Below, in pieces: positions 25,777 through 34,075 of a stretch of DNA of 64,000 bases. The position numbers were made by a program, and so were the translations under genes. The stretch lies in NCBI GenBank assembly GCA_949297145.1, contig CASFQO010000011.1:62001-126000 (forward strand). Direction: 5' to 3'. This stretch comes from an uncultured Alphaproteobacteria bacterium. GTDB lineage: Bacteria; Pseudomonadota; Alphaproteobacteria; RF32; CAG-239. The notes beneath the pieces are model-generated. The model did no database searches. It saw nothing but the letters and a program-made list of their open reading frames with translations, and had not been told where the DNA came from. Positions within the stretch are counted from its first letter, which is position 1. Every line of letters starts with the position of its first letter.

Positions 25777-28176
25777 CTACGGCAGAAGTTGCGGAATTTC
25801 TGGCTCGGATGAAGTTTCAACCACAGCCGGAGCAGGTTCAGTTGCCGCAGGTGCTGCTACAGAAACAACAGCCGGAGCTTGTTCAATTGCCGCAGGTTCT
25901 ACCACCGGAATCACATCTGGAACTTGTTCAGTCACCGCAGGTTCTACCGCCGGATCCACAGCCGGAGCTTGTTCCGTTACCGAGGGTTCAGCCGTCGGTG
26001 CCACAGCCGGAGCTTGTTCAGTTGCCGCAGGTTCTACCACCGGAACCACAACCGGAGCTTGTTCAGTTGCCGAGGGTTCAGCCTTCACTGGCACAATAAC
26101 CTTTTCTTGCCCGTCTGATCTTTTTTCAAACTGTTGTGATAAAGAACGTATTTCCCCCTTATCATCCATTTCCAAAATTAAATCATCTGTTGGAACAAAA
26201 ATATTACTGTCATGAATGCGGCTTACACGATTTTCCGACGGAGCAGGTGCCGCATTATCCACCTGAGCATTTTCTTCACGCTGAGCCTGCAATCGTTTCT
26301 GTTCCTGCTGTTCTTTAAGTCTTTGCTGATAAGATTGACTTTTCAACTTATACTCTGCATACCAATCTCGATAATTTGCCGCAATATTAGAAATTTTGCT
26401 ACCACGAATAATAGAATTATTGATAAGATTCTGTTTCAAGCTCAAAGCTTCATCTTTTTTCAACTTCATATTATCTATGGTATAGCAATAGTCCTGATAC
26501 CGAATAAGAGTCTTTGTAAAATCACTTGCCAAACAAATATTAGCATTAATTAAAAACTTCGGATTTTTACCTTTACGAATAGCCAAGTTGACTAATTGAT
26601 CTTTTACAAAATTTCCATACCGACCGGCCATCATACCGGCCAAATCACGAATCGTACTAACTCCTTGCACAATAACATCCGTTTTAGGATTCTTATAACT
26701 GGAATTAACCACATCCATATACTCTTGCAATTTACCAATAAGACATTTCGCCTGATCGGCATAAGCTTTTCTTTTCTCGTCAATTCCTCCATTTTGAATA
26801 GAATTATCTTTTAATGCAACCCATTCTTTACGCGGCTTCAAATTGCAAAATTCATCATACATATAAATATCTGACGGCAAATCCACATAAATAACATAAA
26901 TCTGCCCTCCTTTATCATGCGCATAATCGTCTGCCGCCTCATCCACCAAATGAGGAGATCCTTCCAAAGAAACCCTTCTGTTTTCTGCGGAAACTTTAAT
27001 TCCTTTAAGCGGAGACATATTAGCAAACATTTTAGCCACAGACTTTAAATTTTGATCTTTAAAGCTTAAAATCCATTCAGCCAACAAAGCATAAATATTT
27101 TGCTCCAATGATTTTGTTTTATCATAAAGAGAAACCGTCTTATAATTTTTAATAACACACCTATCCGTATCCATAGCCCCCGCCTTGATACACGTATTAA
27201 ACCCAGGCATAGCATACGTACTAATGGCATAACCATTTTCTCTTAAATAATCATATAATCGATTCTCTTCCAAACTAAAGTAATCTAAGCCACCATGAAT
27301 AAAATCCCAATTATTGATAAATTCCGAATAAGCTCTATTACCGCTGGCCGAGCTTGTATAATCAACCTGATTAAAAATATCAATCATATTACTAACGGTA
27401 TCATCTTTTTTAATAAAGGCATTCGGATAAATTTCAAAATTATTAACAGCATAAAATCCAACCATTAAATCTCGCAACTCTCTAAAATTATGGTCATTTA
27501 CATTACTTAACAACTGATAAGACGGCAATTTAGGCAACATAAAATAAACTAGATTTCCATTTCTTTCTGCCCCACTTTTATTACCCAATGCTTTAACTTC
27601 ACTATATTCATTTTTTGCAACTGATAAAAATTCATTTTTCTGCACACCGATAACCCCAGCAAAGAGAAGTACACATACAACAAACAACATCGCAAACGTT
27701 GAGCGAAATGCAAAAAAGATAACTACGCCAATAAGAAGTCCCAGTAACCATGAAGACGGAATAATACAAATAAAAGTAAGCCAACTTGCCTTTGTTTTCA
27801 ACCAATCTTCAATAAACGTATCCACGTTAAACAAAGCAAACTGATTAAAAAAGACAACCACAAACAGCATGGTCATCAAGGCGCACACAACATTTTGAAC
27901 ATCTTTAGAAAAAGAGAGCAAAAGCATCAAAACAAAAGCAACAGCAAATACCCCGCCAAACAAAGCCAACACAGCCTGATTAAATTGTCCACCTTCAATC
28001 AACTTTGCATTGATAGAATAAACAAACATTACCATATCAATGGCAAACAATAAAAAGATATAAAATGCACGCAAGAATTTATCATAAAAGTGATTAGCAT
28101 CTCCGCCCCAACTGGCAAAACGGCTGGATCTGCTTTTTTTTCTTAACACCAATGGTTGATTAACGCCTTCGGTCAT
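25777..28176 (-). CDS. Membrane protein with degenerate sulfatase-like domain and Pro/Ala/Glu repeat tail
   Basis: About 799 residues. I start at the second of two adjacent ATGs (28176), five bases after GAGGG; a far upstream ATG at 28221 lacks a site. Five transmembrane helices cover residues about 32-185, then a periplasmic domain from 200. This domain follows the layout of alkaline-phosphatase superfamily sulfatases: LVYFMLPKLPSYQLLS, IYPNAFIKKDDTVSNMIDIF, YDYLRENGYAISTYAMPGFN with cysteines, DRCVIKNYKTVSL and IYVIYVDLPSDIYMYDEFCN. In active members these blocks carry metal-binding Asp (FMLDEL) and His (LPHxPYxYD); here they read MLPKL and LPSDIYMYD, so the centre is probably dead. A charged helical region (about 600-660) and six 15-residue Pro/Ala/Glu repeats (25810-26079) end the protein. 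The fold call is inference. Confidence 0.75.
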   Translation of the reverse strand: MTEGVNQPLVLRKKSRSSRFASWGGDANHFYDKFLRAFYIFLLFAIDMVMFVYSINAKLIEGGQFNQAVLALFGGVFAVAFVLMLLLSFSKDVQNVVCALMTMLFVVVFFNQFALFNVDTFIEDWLKTKASWLTFICIIPSSWLLGLLIGVVIFFAFRSTFAMLFVVCVLLFAGVIGVQKNEFLSVAKNEYSEVKALGNKSGAERNGNLVYFMLPKLPSYQLLSNVNDHNFRELRDLMVGFYAVNNFEIYPNAFIKKDDTVSNMIDIFNQVDYTSSASGNRAYSEFINNWDFIHGGLDYFSLEENRLYDYLRENGYAISTYAMPGFNTCIKAGAMDTDRCVIKNYKTVSLYDKTKSLEQNIYALLAEWILSFKDQNLKSVAKMFANMSPLKGIKVSAENRRVSLEGSPHLVDEAADDYAHDKGGQIYVIYVDLPSDIYMYDEFCNLKPRKEWVALKDNSIQNGGIDEKRKAYADQAKCLIGKLQEYMDVVNSSYKNPKTDVIVQGVSTIRDLAGMMAGRYGNFVKDQLVNLAIRKGKNPKFLINANICLASDFTKTLIRYQDYCYTIDNMKLKKDEALSLKQNLINNSIIRGSKISNIAANYRDWYAEYKLKSQSYQQRLKEQQEQKRLQAQREENAQVDNAAPAPSENRVSRIHDSNIFVPTDDLILEMDDKGEIRSLSQQFEKRSDGQEKVIVPVKAEPSATEQAPVVVPVVEPAATEQAPAVAPTAEPSVTEQAPAVDPAVEPAVTEQVPDVIPVVEPAAIEQAPAVVSVAAPAATEPAPAVVETSSEPEIPQLLP
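25810..26079 (-). repeat. Six 45-bp tandem repeats coding for EPxxTEQAPxVxPxx units
   Basis: Six in-frame units of 15 codons, such as EPAATEQAPAVAPTA and EPSVTEQAPAVDPAV, lie near the 3' end of the sulfatase-like gene. The units differ by several substitutions, so the array is not freshly duplicated. A proline-rich, acidic, probably extended tail like this often spans the periplasm. Confidence 0.9.
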
Positions 28177-28294
28177 CATTCCCTCTTCAAAATTAATTTT
28201 TTCTATAAAATAAACCCGCATTACTAAACAAAAACTTAACCAACCAACAAAAGAAACATTTTTTCAAAAATAAAAAAGTAATACGCGATAAAAC

Positions 28295-28323
28295 TTGAAT
28301 TTAAAAAAAATAAACACTATACT
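28295..28323 (+). promoter_or_regulatory. Promoter of ssrA
   Basis: -35 TTGAAT (28295-28300), 17 bp spacer, consensus-like -10 TATACT (28318-28323). Transcription would start near 28330. Confidence 0.75.
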
Positions 28324-28329
28324 AAACGA

Positions 28330-28640
28330 AGTTTATGGCTCGCCATAAACTATGATACGAAAAGCCGTATGAAATAGATATATTGGACCCGGGGGCGGTA
28401 CCCGGCACCTCCACCAAAAATATTTAAGAGGGGGTGAAACAGGTTAGACAGTGTATAGTAAAGATATAGAGCTGTATTCGGCGAGACACCACCGTTATCG
28501 GTTCAAAATAAATAAACGCAAATGATAATTTTGCACCAGTTGCTGTAGCTGCATAAGGCAAAGCAACAAATTAAATTCTTCTGACTATGGTTAGTCGGAA
28601 GTGGGGAAGGAGCCGCCTAGCAACAGAACGGCTCATTTTG
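28330..28640 (+). ncRNA. ssrA: Permuted two-piece tmRNA
   Basis: tmRNA rescues stalled ribosomes and tags the nascent chain for degradation. The gene is circularly permuted as in alphaproteobacteria: the acceptor piece comes first and ends CACCTCC-A-CCA (28406-28416), a short spacer of about 13 bases is removed, and the coding piece begins GGGGGTG (28430-28436), which pairs with CACCTCC to form the acceptor stem. The T stem is CCGGG / CCCGG (28389-28393, 28401-28405). The tag frame reads GCA AAT GAT AAT TTT GCA CCA GTT... to a TAA at 28554, giving ANDNFAPVAVAA. Two hairpins (CTTCTGACT / AGTCGGAAG and GAGCCG / CGGCTC at 28610-28634) close the gene. Outer ends are estimates. Confidence 0.93.
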
Positions 28641-28669
28641 TGTAATAAAGGATATAGAAAGCGCTGAGG

Positions 28670-29134
28670 ATGACTGAATTTGTAGATGAAATCAACTATG
28701 ATAAACTAATTGAAAAAGCCCTAAAACAAGTAGTGGTAGAAGCTCTAAAAATAGCAGAATTTCAAGGTTTACCCGGTGAAAATCACTTTTATATTACGTT
28801 CAAGACATCCTTTCCGGGAACAGTTGTCCCGCGTGATTTAAAAATTCAATATCCGGATAGTATGACGATAGTTCTCCAACATCAATATTCAAACCTAAAA
28901 GTAGATGAAACAAGCTTTTCCGTAGACCTAAGTTTCGGAGGTCATCTGGAAACATTGGTTATCCCTTTCGATTCGATAACTTATTTTGCAGATCCATATG
29001 CCAAATTCGGCTTAAGCTTTTCTTTCTATGAAAACGGAGATGTTCATTCTTTGGAAGATTTGGAACCGGAGAAAAAAGTTTCCGGTGAAAGTGCCCAAAT
29101 CATTTCTTTTGACAGTTTCAGAAAGAAAAAATAA
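28670..29134 (+). CDS. sspB: ClpXP adaptor SspB, alphaproteobacterial type
   Basis: SspB holds ssrA-tagged proteins and delivers them to ClpXP. The 154-residue protein opens with MTEFVDEINYDKLIEKALKQ, the N-terminal helix of the alpha form, then NHFYITFKTSFPGTVVPRDL, PDSMTIVLQHQYSNLKVDE, FSVDLSFGGHLETLVIPFDS and YADPYAKFGLSF-like blocks, which form the tag-binding beta domain. A charged linker and a basic SFDSFRKKK end carry the ClpX-contacting tail typical of SspB. The gene sits 30 bp after ssrA, which encodes its ligand. The start ATG is preceded by GAGG immediately, so the exact ribosome-binding site is unclear. Confidence 0.92.
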   Translation: MTEFVDEINYDKLIEKALKQVVVEALKIAEFQGLPGENHFYITFKTSFPGTVVPRDLKIQYPDSMTIVLQHQYSNLKVDETSFSVDLSFGGHLETLVIPFDSITYFADPYAKFGLSFSFYENGDVHSLEDLEPEKKVSGESAQIISFDSFRKKK

Positions 29135-29352
29135 TGAAAAAATTTTCAGTTGTCATTGCCCATCGCCATGCAACCAGCATTTCTTTGGAAGAAGAATTCT
29201 ATACTGAGTTATGCAAATTGGCAACCGAACAAAACACCACGGTAAAGCAGCTGATAACAGACATTGATAAAACACGCACGACACCTAATCTGTCATCTGC
29301 TCTGCGCCTTTACGTCCTCAATAAGCTTCTTGAAAAATTACAGCAAAAGTAA
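29134..29352 (+). CDS. Ribbon-helix-helix domain protein, 72 residues
   Basis: A short RHH-type protein of the kind found across alphaproteobacteria, usually downstream of or near other genes and of uncertain DNA-binding role. The strand HRHATSISLEEEFYTELCKL, the turn, and SALRLYVLNKLLEKL fit the ribbon-helix-helix plan with the conserved ATSISLE start and LSSALRLYVL helix. The start codon overlaps the sspB stop (TAATG), so translation is coupled, and the stop abuts the next gene's stop on the other strand. Possible roles include autoregulation of the ssrA-sspB region, not shown by the sequence. Confidence 0.85.
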   Translation: MKKFSVVIAHRHATSISLEEEFYTELCKLATEQNTTVKQLITDIDKTRTTPNLSSALRLYVLNKLLEKLQQK

Positions 29353-30186
29353 CTAAAACAGATTTAAATCTTCAAAAGCATCATCTGAAAACACATCTTC
29401 TTCCAACGTTTTAGAAGAACCATTTTGTGGCATCTGTTGCTTTTCATTTTCACCGGATGATGATAGTTGCGGAATAGCTTTCTCCTGAATATCTACCGAA
29501 ACTTCTGATGATGGAGCAACCCCCGATGATGCAGAAGAAGTTTCCTCAGTTTTTTCCTCAACTTTCACATCCTGCGCACTTTCCTGAGCTTCCTCAACAA
29601 CCTTAGCGTCAGATGCCTTACCTAAAATATCTGCCAAACCACCTGCAGCCCCCATATCGGCATCAAGTGTTCTCTGTACATTCCTGGCAGGAGGCGTAAT
29701 ACTTTCGGCATTTTGCTCAGCAACATTCTCGTCATCAGCCCCTTTCTTCTTAAAACCGCGACGACGTTGTTTCAAATCTTGCTTAACTTCTTCAACCTTA
29801 GTATCTCTGCTGATATTTTCATTATAATTTTCACTTTTTGGACGTGCCGCCTCAAGCTTTTCTTCTTCCATTTTTTGTTTTGTCTTTATAACTTCATCCA
29901 CAATAGCTTGCGGGATAAAATCAGTTTTACCACTTTCCACCGCTTGTGTCACCACATCATACTTCAATTTTTTATATTTATCTTGGTACCACTGTAGTAT
30001 CTCTTCAGATTTAACACCTTGGCTCATCGGATAATAAACAGCCCCACCGGCCCCCAAACACAGCAAAAATAAAATCCACAGAGGATGTCTCAAAACAAAC
30101 AATATCGCAAAAATCGGAAATGTAATAACACTAAGCACGATATAAAGAAATTTAAATAATCCGCTTCTTTGTTTACCTTCTGCCAT
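29353..30186 (-). CDS. Orphan membrane protein with long acidic tail, 277 residues
   Basis: Two hydrophobic segments near the N-terminus (LFKFLYIVLSVITFPIFAIL and PLWILFLLCLGAGGAVYYPM, residues about 10-56) are followed by a helical region at 58-110 (YQDKYKKLKYDVVTQAVESG) and then a disordered, low-complexity tail from about residue 115 to the end, first basic (LKQRRRGFKKKG), then rich in Glu, Ser, Ala and Gln. No family is recognisable. The protein is probably in the inner membrane with the tail in the cytoplasm or periplasm. Convergent with the RHH gene without a gap. Confidence 0.8.
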   Translation of the reverse strand: MAEGKQRSGLFKFLYIVLSVITFPIFAILFVLRHPLWILFLLCLGAGGAVYYPMSQGVKSEEILQWYQDKYKKLKYDVVTQAVESGKTDFIPQAIVDEVIKTKQKMEEEKLEAARPKSENYNENISRDTKVEEVKQDLKQRRRGFKKKGADDENVAEQNAESITPPARNVQRTLDADMGAAGGLADILGKASDAKVVEEAQESAQDVKVEEKTEETSSASSGVAPSSEVSVDIQEKAIPQLSSSGENEKQQMPQNGSSKTLEEDVFSDDAFEDLNLF

Positions 30187-30289
30187 ACTTCCTCCGTAAT
30201 TTTATCATATGCACAAACTTTTCTAATAGAATAATACAAGTTTATATTTAAAACAAGCTTAATACATAAGCAATCAAACATTTCTCTGT

Positions 30290-31822
30290 TTAATTTTGAA
30301 ATTTCCATTGTCCGGTCAGCGGATCATGCACACATTTACGTTTATCAAACTCAGGCTTCAGCTGATAAACAGAAGCAAATCTGGTCGGATTATAAAAAGC
30401 ATTAATGATATCTTTGTCCACATAATGAACAATTTCCATCTTACCACTTTCATCTGCAAATTTATTAAAATAGCTTTTACCAAAAACAAATTTCGGTTTA
30501 AGTCGCAAAATGAGCTCATTGATATTAGGCTTGGGAGCAATGCCCGTCTGTTCCCCAATAACATCCAATTGCCCGATAAGTTGCCAATAATAAGCCGGAT
30601 CTTTTCCAAACAGATTATACATCATTCCATCACCGTTAAAAACATAATCACACGGGCTGATATTTCTGGAAATATAATCCGGTAAATATTTGCGCTCCGA
30701 TTGTGCTTTAATAACCTCTATTTGAAAAACAAAAGCCTTGTAAAACACGAAATAAAGCCCAATGACTGCCCCCCATAGCCAAAGTGTATTTTTAACGGCA
30801 ATTTTGCTCAAGACAGGTACCCCGCATAAAACCGCAAAATAAGACAACAACCAATAGTAATATGAATAAGGTGAAAAATAAAACTTACGCTGCACAAATT
30901 CGGTTACAAACAAAACCATAATCACCATCCAATACTTGTTTTTAGAAACAAGAGCAGCCAACGCACCCACAAAGCCAAGCCAAACAAGGACCGCCATAAA
31001 CGGCGGAAAATCCACAATCTTATGCATTTCAAACCCATTAACCAAATTAAGGTTAAACGTAAAGTTAGATGCATAATAGAGTTCTATCATATCATAGTGC
31101 AAAAGATACGCCATAAACGCCGCCCCACCCAAAACAGGTAAGATAAGAGCCTTGAGCATATCGGTTGTCTTGATATCTTTCACATACCAAAAATAAAGTC
31201 CCGTACACCCTAAGACAAAGAGAGGGAAAACTGCTTTTTGCGCAAACATAAACGACACAAAAAACCACACAAAAGCAATCACAAGTTGAGAAGTCTTATG
31301 CTCTTTCAAATAAGAAAAATAATAATAAATTCCCCCCATTAAAGCAAACACCATATAATTGTCAGGTCTAAAATCCACCGCATATAATTTATACCCCGGT
31401 GCCAAAACCGCAGCCGCCATCACTAACGCCCACCTTTTGTCACACAAAAATTCCGCACCGATTTTATAAACATAAACTCCCGATTTTAAGCACACTAATA
31501 AAGAGATTAAGCAAACAATTTCGGTAATCGTGGCATTATAGGCAAACAAATTAACAATCGGCGCAAACAAATACCACATCAAAGGGTTATGGTGTTGAAA
31601 AAAATCACGATAAGGCACCAATCCTTGAGCAACTAAAAAGCTGGAGTGAATATGCTCAATATTATCCCCGTTTTGCGTTGGAACATGTGCGGTCATAAAG
31701 GCATACAAAATAGCCACCGCTGCTAAATCAATTCCCAGCGCGATAATGGGCAATTTCTCCGCCCAAAATTTCCCTATTCTGTTCCAATCAAAATTCTGCC
31801 ATAACCGCATTATCTTTTCCAT
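30290..31822 (-). CDS. GT-C type membrane glycosyltransferase-like protein
   Basis: A polytopic protein of 510 residues with about ten to twelve transmembrane helices. The first periplasmic loop after helix 1 reads AHVPTQNGDNIEHIHSSFLV, then QGLVPYRDFFQHHNPLMWYL; an acidic residue there followed by an (Y/P)xDFFxHHxP stretch is the layout of GT-C enzymes that use polyprenyl-phosphate sugars (ArnT, PMT and their bacterial relatives). The C-terminal 130 residues are soluble and probably periplasmic. I start at ATG 31822 rather than the TTG four codons upstream. Donor and acceptor are unknown. It lies after malQ2 and its terminator on the same strand. Confidence 0.75.
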   Translation of the reverse strand: MEKIMRLWQNFDWNRIGKFWAEKLPIIALGIDLAAVAILYAFMTAHVPTQNGDNIEHIHSSFLVAQGLVPYRDFFQHHNPLMWYLFAPIVNLFAYNATITEIVCLISLLVCLKSGVYVYKIGAEFLCDKRWALVMAAAVLAPGYKLYAVDFRPDNYMVFALMGGIYYYFSYLKEHKTSQLVIAFVWFFVSFMFAQKAVFPLFVLGCTGLYFWYVKDIKTTDMLKALILPVLGGAAFMAYLLHYDMIELYYASNFTFNLNLVNGFEMHKIVDFPPFMAVLVWLGFVGALAALVSKNKYWMVIMVLFVTEFVQRKFYFSPYSYYYWLLSYFAVLCGVPVLSKIAVKNTLWLWGAVIGLYFVFYKAFVFQIEVIKAQSERKYLPDYISRNISPCDYVFNGDGMMYNLFGKDPAYYWQLIGQLDVIGEQTGIAPKPNINELILRLKPKFVFGKSYFNKFADESGKMEIVHYVDKDIINAFYNPTRFASVYQLKPEFDKRKCVHDPLTGQWKFQN

Positions 31823-31843
31823 TTTTAAACCCAATAAACCAAA

Positions 31844-31875
31844 TATCAGGCAGAAGTATCCTCCTCTGCCTGATA
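31844..31875 (-). terminator. Hairpin after the second malQ
   Basis: An 11-bp perfect stem TATCAGGCAGA (31844-31854) / TCTGCCTGATA (31865-31875) lies 33 bp after the malQ2 stop. The T run after it is poor (ATTTGGTTTATT), so termination may be incomplete. Confidence 0.65.
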
Positions 31876-31907
31876 CCTATTATCAAACAAAATTCTTACT
31901 AATACGT

Positions 31908-34049
31908 TTATAAAGCACGCCATTTTTTAACAACGTCAATATTCCGGTGATAAGCCTCACTATCCTTCATATCTTCTACATCAACAGGAAGTTTTGTACG
32001 CCAGTTTGGATATTTATCGATGTCTGTCCCCGGAAGATTTTGAATTTGCATAGATTGAAAAATATCTTCAGGCTGCAGCATAAAGACAATACTGTTCGTT
32101 TTAGCCATATATCCATGAACAGCCTCTTCAAGTCCTTCCGGATATCCTTCACCAAAAAGATAATCACCCTGTCTTCTTTTATCCTCCGGCCAAACGCCCT
32201 CCTTATCCATGGCATTAAGTAAAAGCCAACGTTCATGTTCGCGGCATTTATAAGCATTTGTAGCCTCTTCTGGTGTAAACAATTGCAACTCTTTCATCAA
32301 TCCGATTTCAGCCCCAAACCACCAAGCCTTAAGCGGCGGCATATCATGCGTTCCGACAGAAGCAAAATATAAAGTTTCATATTCATTAGGCGCTTTAAAT
32401 GAAAAGCCGTCATTTCCGCGTTCATTCCATAAAACACCCAAAGAATAAATATTACGTTCCGCCAGCATTTCTTTGAAGCCATCTGCAACATTACCGATGC
32501 ACTCGCCCACCACAATACATTTATTCAAATAACTTTCCAACGCCAAAATATTAAACATATCCTGCACATTATAAGCCAAATACGTTCCATCTTTACCTTT
32601 ATCAGGGATCATATAAAGTCTGGACAATCCCATCACATGATCAACACGCAACGCACCGGCATAACGCATATTCGCCCTTAAAATCCGAATAAACGGCTTA
32701 TAACAACGTTCTTTAAGCTCAAATGGATTAAATGCGCCCAATCCCCATTTTTGGCCTGTCGGAAAACAATTGTCCGGCGGCGCTCCGGCACCACTCTCCT
32801 GCATATAAAGATATCTGTCGCTCCAAACTTCGGCACTATCCTTTGAAACACCGACCGGCAAATCACGATATAAACCGATAACCAGATTTCTCTGCTTAAT
32901 TTTATCCTCAACCAAACGCAGCTGTCTATCAGCCTCAAACTGCAAAAACTTAAAGAAATCAATTTCTGCCGCATGTTTGTGAGCAAATTTCTCTACCTCA
33001 CTCCCAATAGATGAATGCAACAATTCATCTATTTGTTTCACTTCTTTCTTATCGGCAATTTTTTTAGCGTGACATAGCGCCTGAAAAACCGCCAACCGGT
33101 TTAAGTCACCGCTGTCATTTTTCTTAAAATCATGAAACTCTTTGGCATAATCGGAATGAGCATTTTCCTTCACACGTTCATAAATATTTTGGAGCGCTTT
33201 TATTTTAGCATTATAAACTGCCGTATAATCAATATGTTCCTGACCGCGCGCTTCTAAGACGGCTTGTTCATCTTTGTCACCCGCCTCATAAAACGGCACT
33301 TTTTCAACATCAATATAAATAGGATTTAAGAACAACCTGCTGATAGAAGCATAAGGGCTCGCCGCTTCCGGATAATCATGTAACAACACGCTAAGCGGAT
33401 TAAGCCCGATAACATCCCCGCCGCTATCTGCTAACAGATCAATCATATTCTCTAAATCCGTAAAATCCCCGACACCCCAATTTCTTCTGCTTTTCAGCGA
33501 ATAAAGCTGTATGGAAAAACCATATAATTTCTTTTTACCCTTTGTATCAAGCTGATAACACTGTTGAGGAGCTAGCGCCAATAAAGTTTTATATTCGCCC
33601 TTAGCCGTTTTAACTTTAATATCATAATAGCCAAAATCCAACTGCTCACAAATACGCAACTGCTTTTTAACATACGAAACTCGTCCCTCTTGCCGCGTTT
33701 CCAAATCAATCATTTCAACATTAAGTTTATGAAAATCATTTTCTCCTTCCGGCGCAAAATAAACTTCCACCCCGCTCTCAACCTCTTTTTGAGGCAAAAC
33801 AATATCCATCACTGGCGCTGCATTTGTAACCACATAAACAGCTTCCAACGCACGTTGCCATCTTTTCTTTTCCAAGCGCTCCAGAGAACGTGTCATCTCT
33901 GCATCGTTTTTAGCATCATAACCTAAGCTCTCAATAAAAAAGCGGAGCAATTCATCGCTTGCGACACTCGTTTTAATCGTTCCACCGCCATAAGTAAAAC
34001 TTGTGCTGATACCTAATTTGTTCGCTAATTGATACAAAAGCTCACTCAT
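31908..34049 (-). CDS. malQ: 4-alpha-glucanotransferase (amylomaltase), copy 2
   Basis: GH77 enzyme of 713 residues, a diverged paralogue of the gene at 18094. Triad residues are in place: D470 in ALRVDHVMGL, E516 in VVGECIGNV and D569 in GTHDMPP. The acid/base loop GECIGN differs from the GEDLGT of most MalQ and of copy 1, so specificity may differ. An N-terminal beta domain precedes the barrel. It begins 26 bp after the glgX stop, in a glgB-glgX-malQ operon read leftwards. Two copies may divide the work, copy 1 with the maltokinase-like enzyme, copy 2 with debranching. Confidence 0.93.
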   Translation of the reverse strand: MSELLYQLANKLGISTSFTYGGGTIKTSVASDELLRFFIESLGYDAKNDAEMTRSLERLEKKRWQRALEAVYVVTNAAPVMDIVLPQKEVESGVEVYFAPEGENDFHKLNVEMIDLETRQEGRVSYVKKQLRICEQLDFGYYDIKVKTAKGEYKTLLALAPQQCYQLDTKGKKKLYGFSIQLYSLKSRRNWGVGDFTDLENMIDLLADSGGDVIGLNPLSVLLHDYPEAASPYASISRLFLNPIYIDVEKVPFYEAGDKDEQAVLEARGQEHIDYTAVYNAKIKALQNIYERVKENAHSDYAKEFHDFKKNDSGDLNRLAVFQALCHAKKIADKKEVKQIDELLHSSIGSEVEKFAHKHAAEIDFFKFLQFEADRQLRLVEDKIKQRNLVIGLYRDLPVGVSKDSAEVWSDRYLYMQESGAGAPPDNCFPTGQKWGLGAFNPFELKERCYKPFIRILRANMRYAGALRVDHVMGLSRLYMIPDKGKDGTYLAYNVQDMFNILALESYLNKCIVVGECIGNVADGFKEMLAERNIYSLGVLWNERGNDGFSFKAPNEYETLYFASVGTHDMPPLKAWWFGAEIGLMKELQLFTPEEATNAYKCREHERWLLLNAMDKEGVWPEDKRRQGDYLFGEGYPEGLEEAVHGYMAKTNSIVFMLQPEDIFQSMQIQNLPGTDIDKYPNWRTKLPVDVEDMKDSEAYHRNIDVVKKWRAL

Positions 34050-34075
34050 AACAAACCCCTCTTTTTTATCTTAAA

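Noticed and set aside
25810-26079. 45-bp repeats as a possible satellite or CRISPR-like array
   Set aside because: The units are in frame with the long gene, vary by substitutions rather than spacers, and encode a Pro/Ala/Glu tail, so this is a protein repeat.
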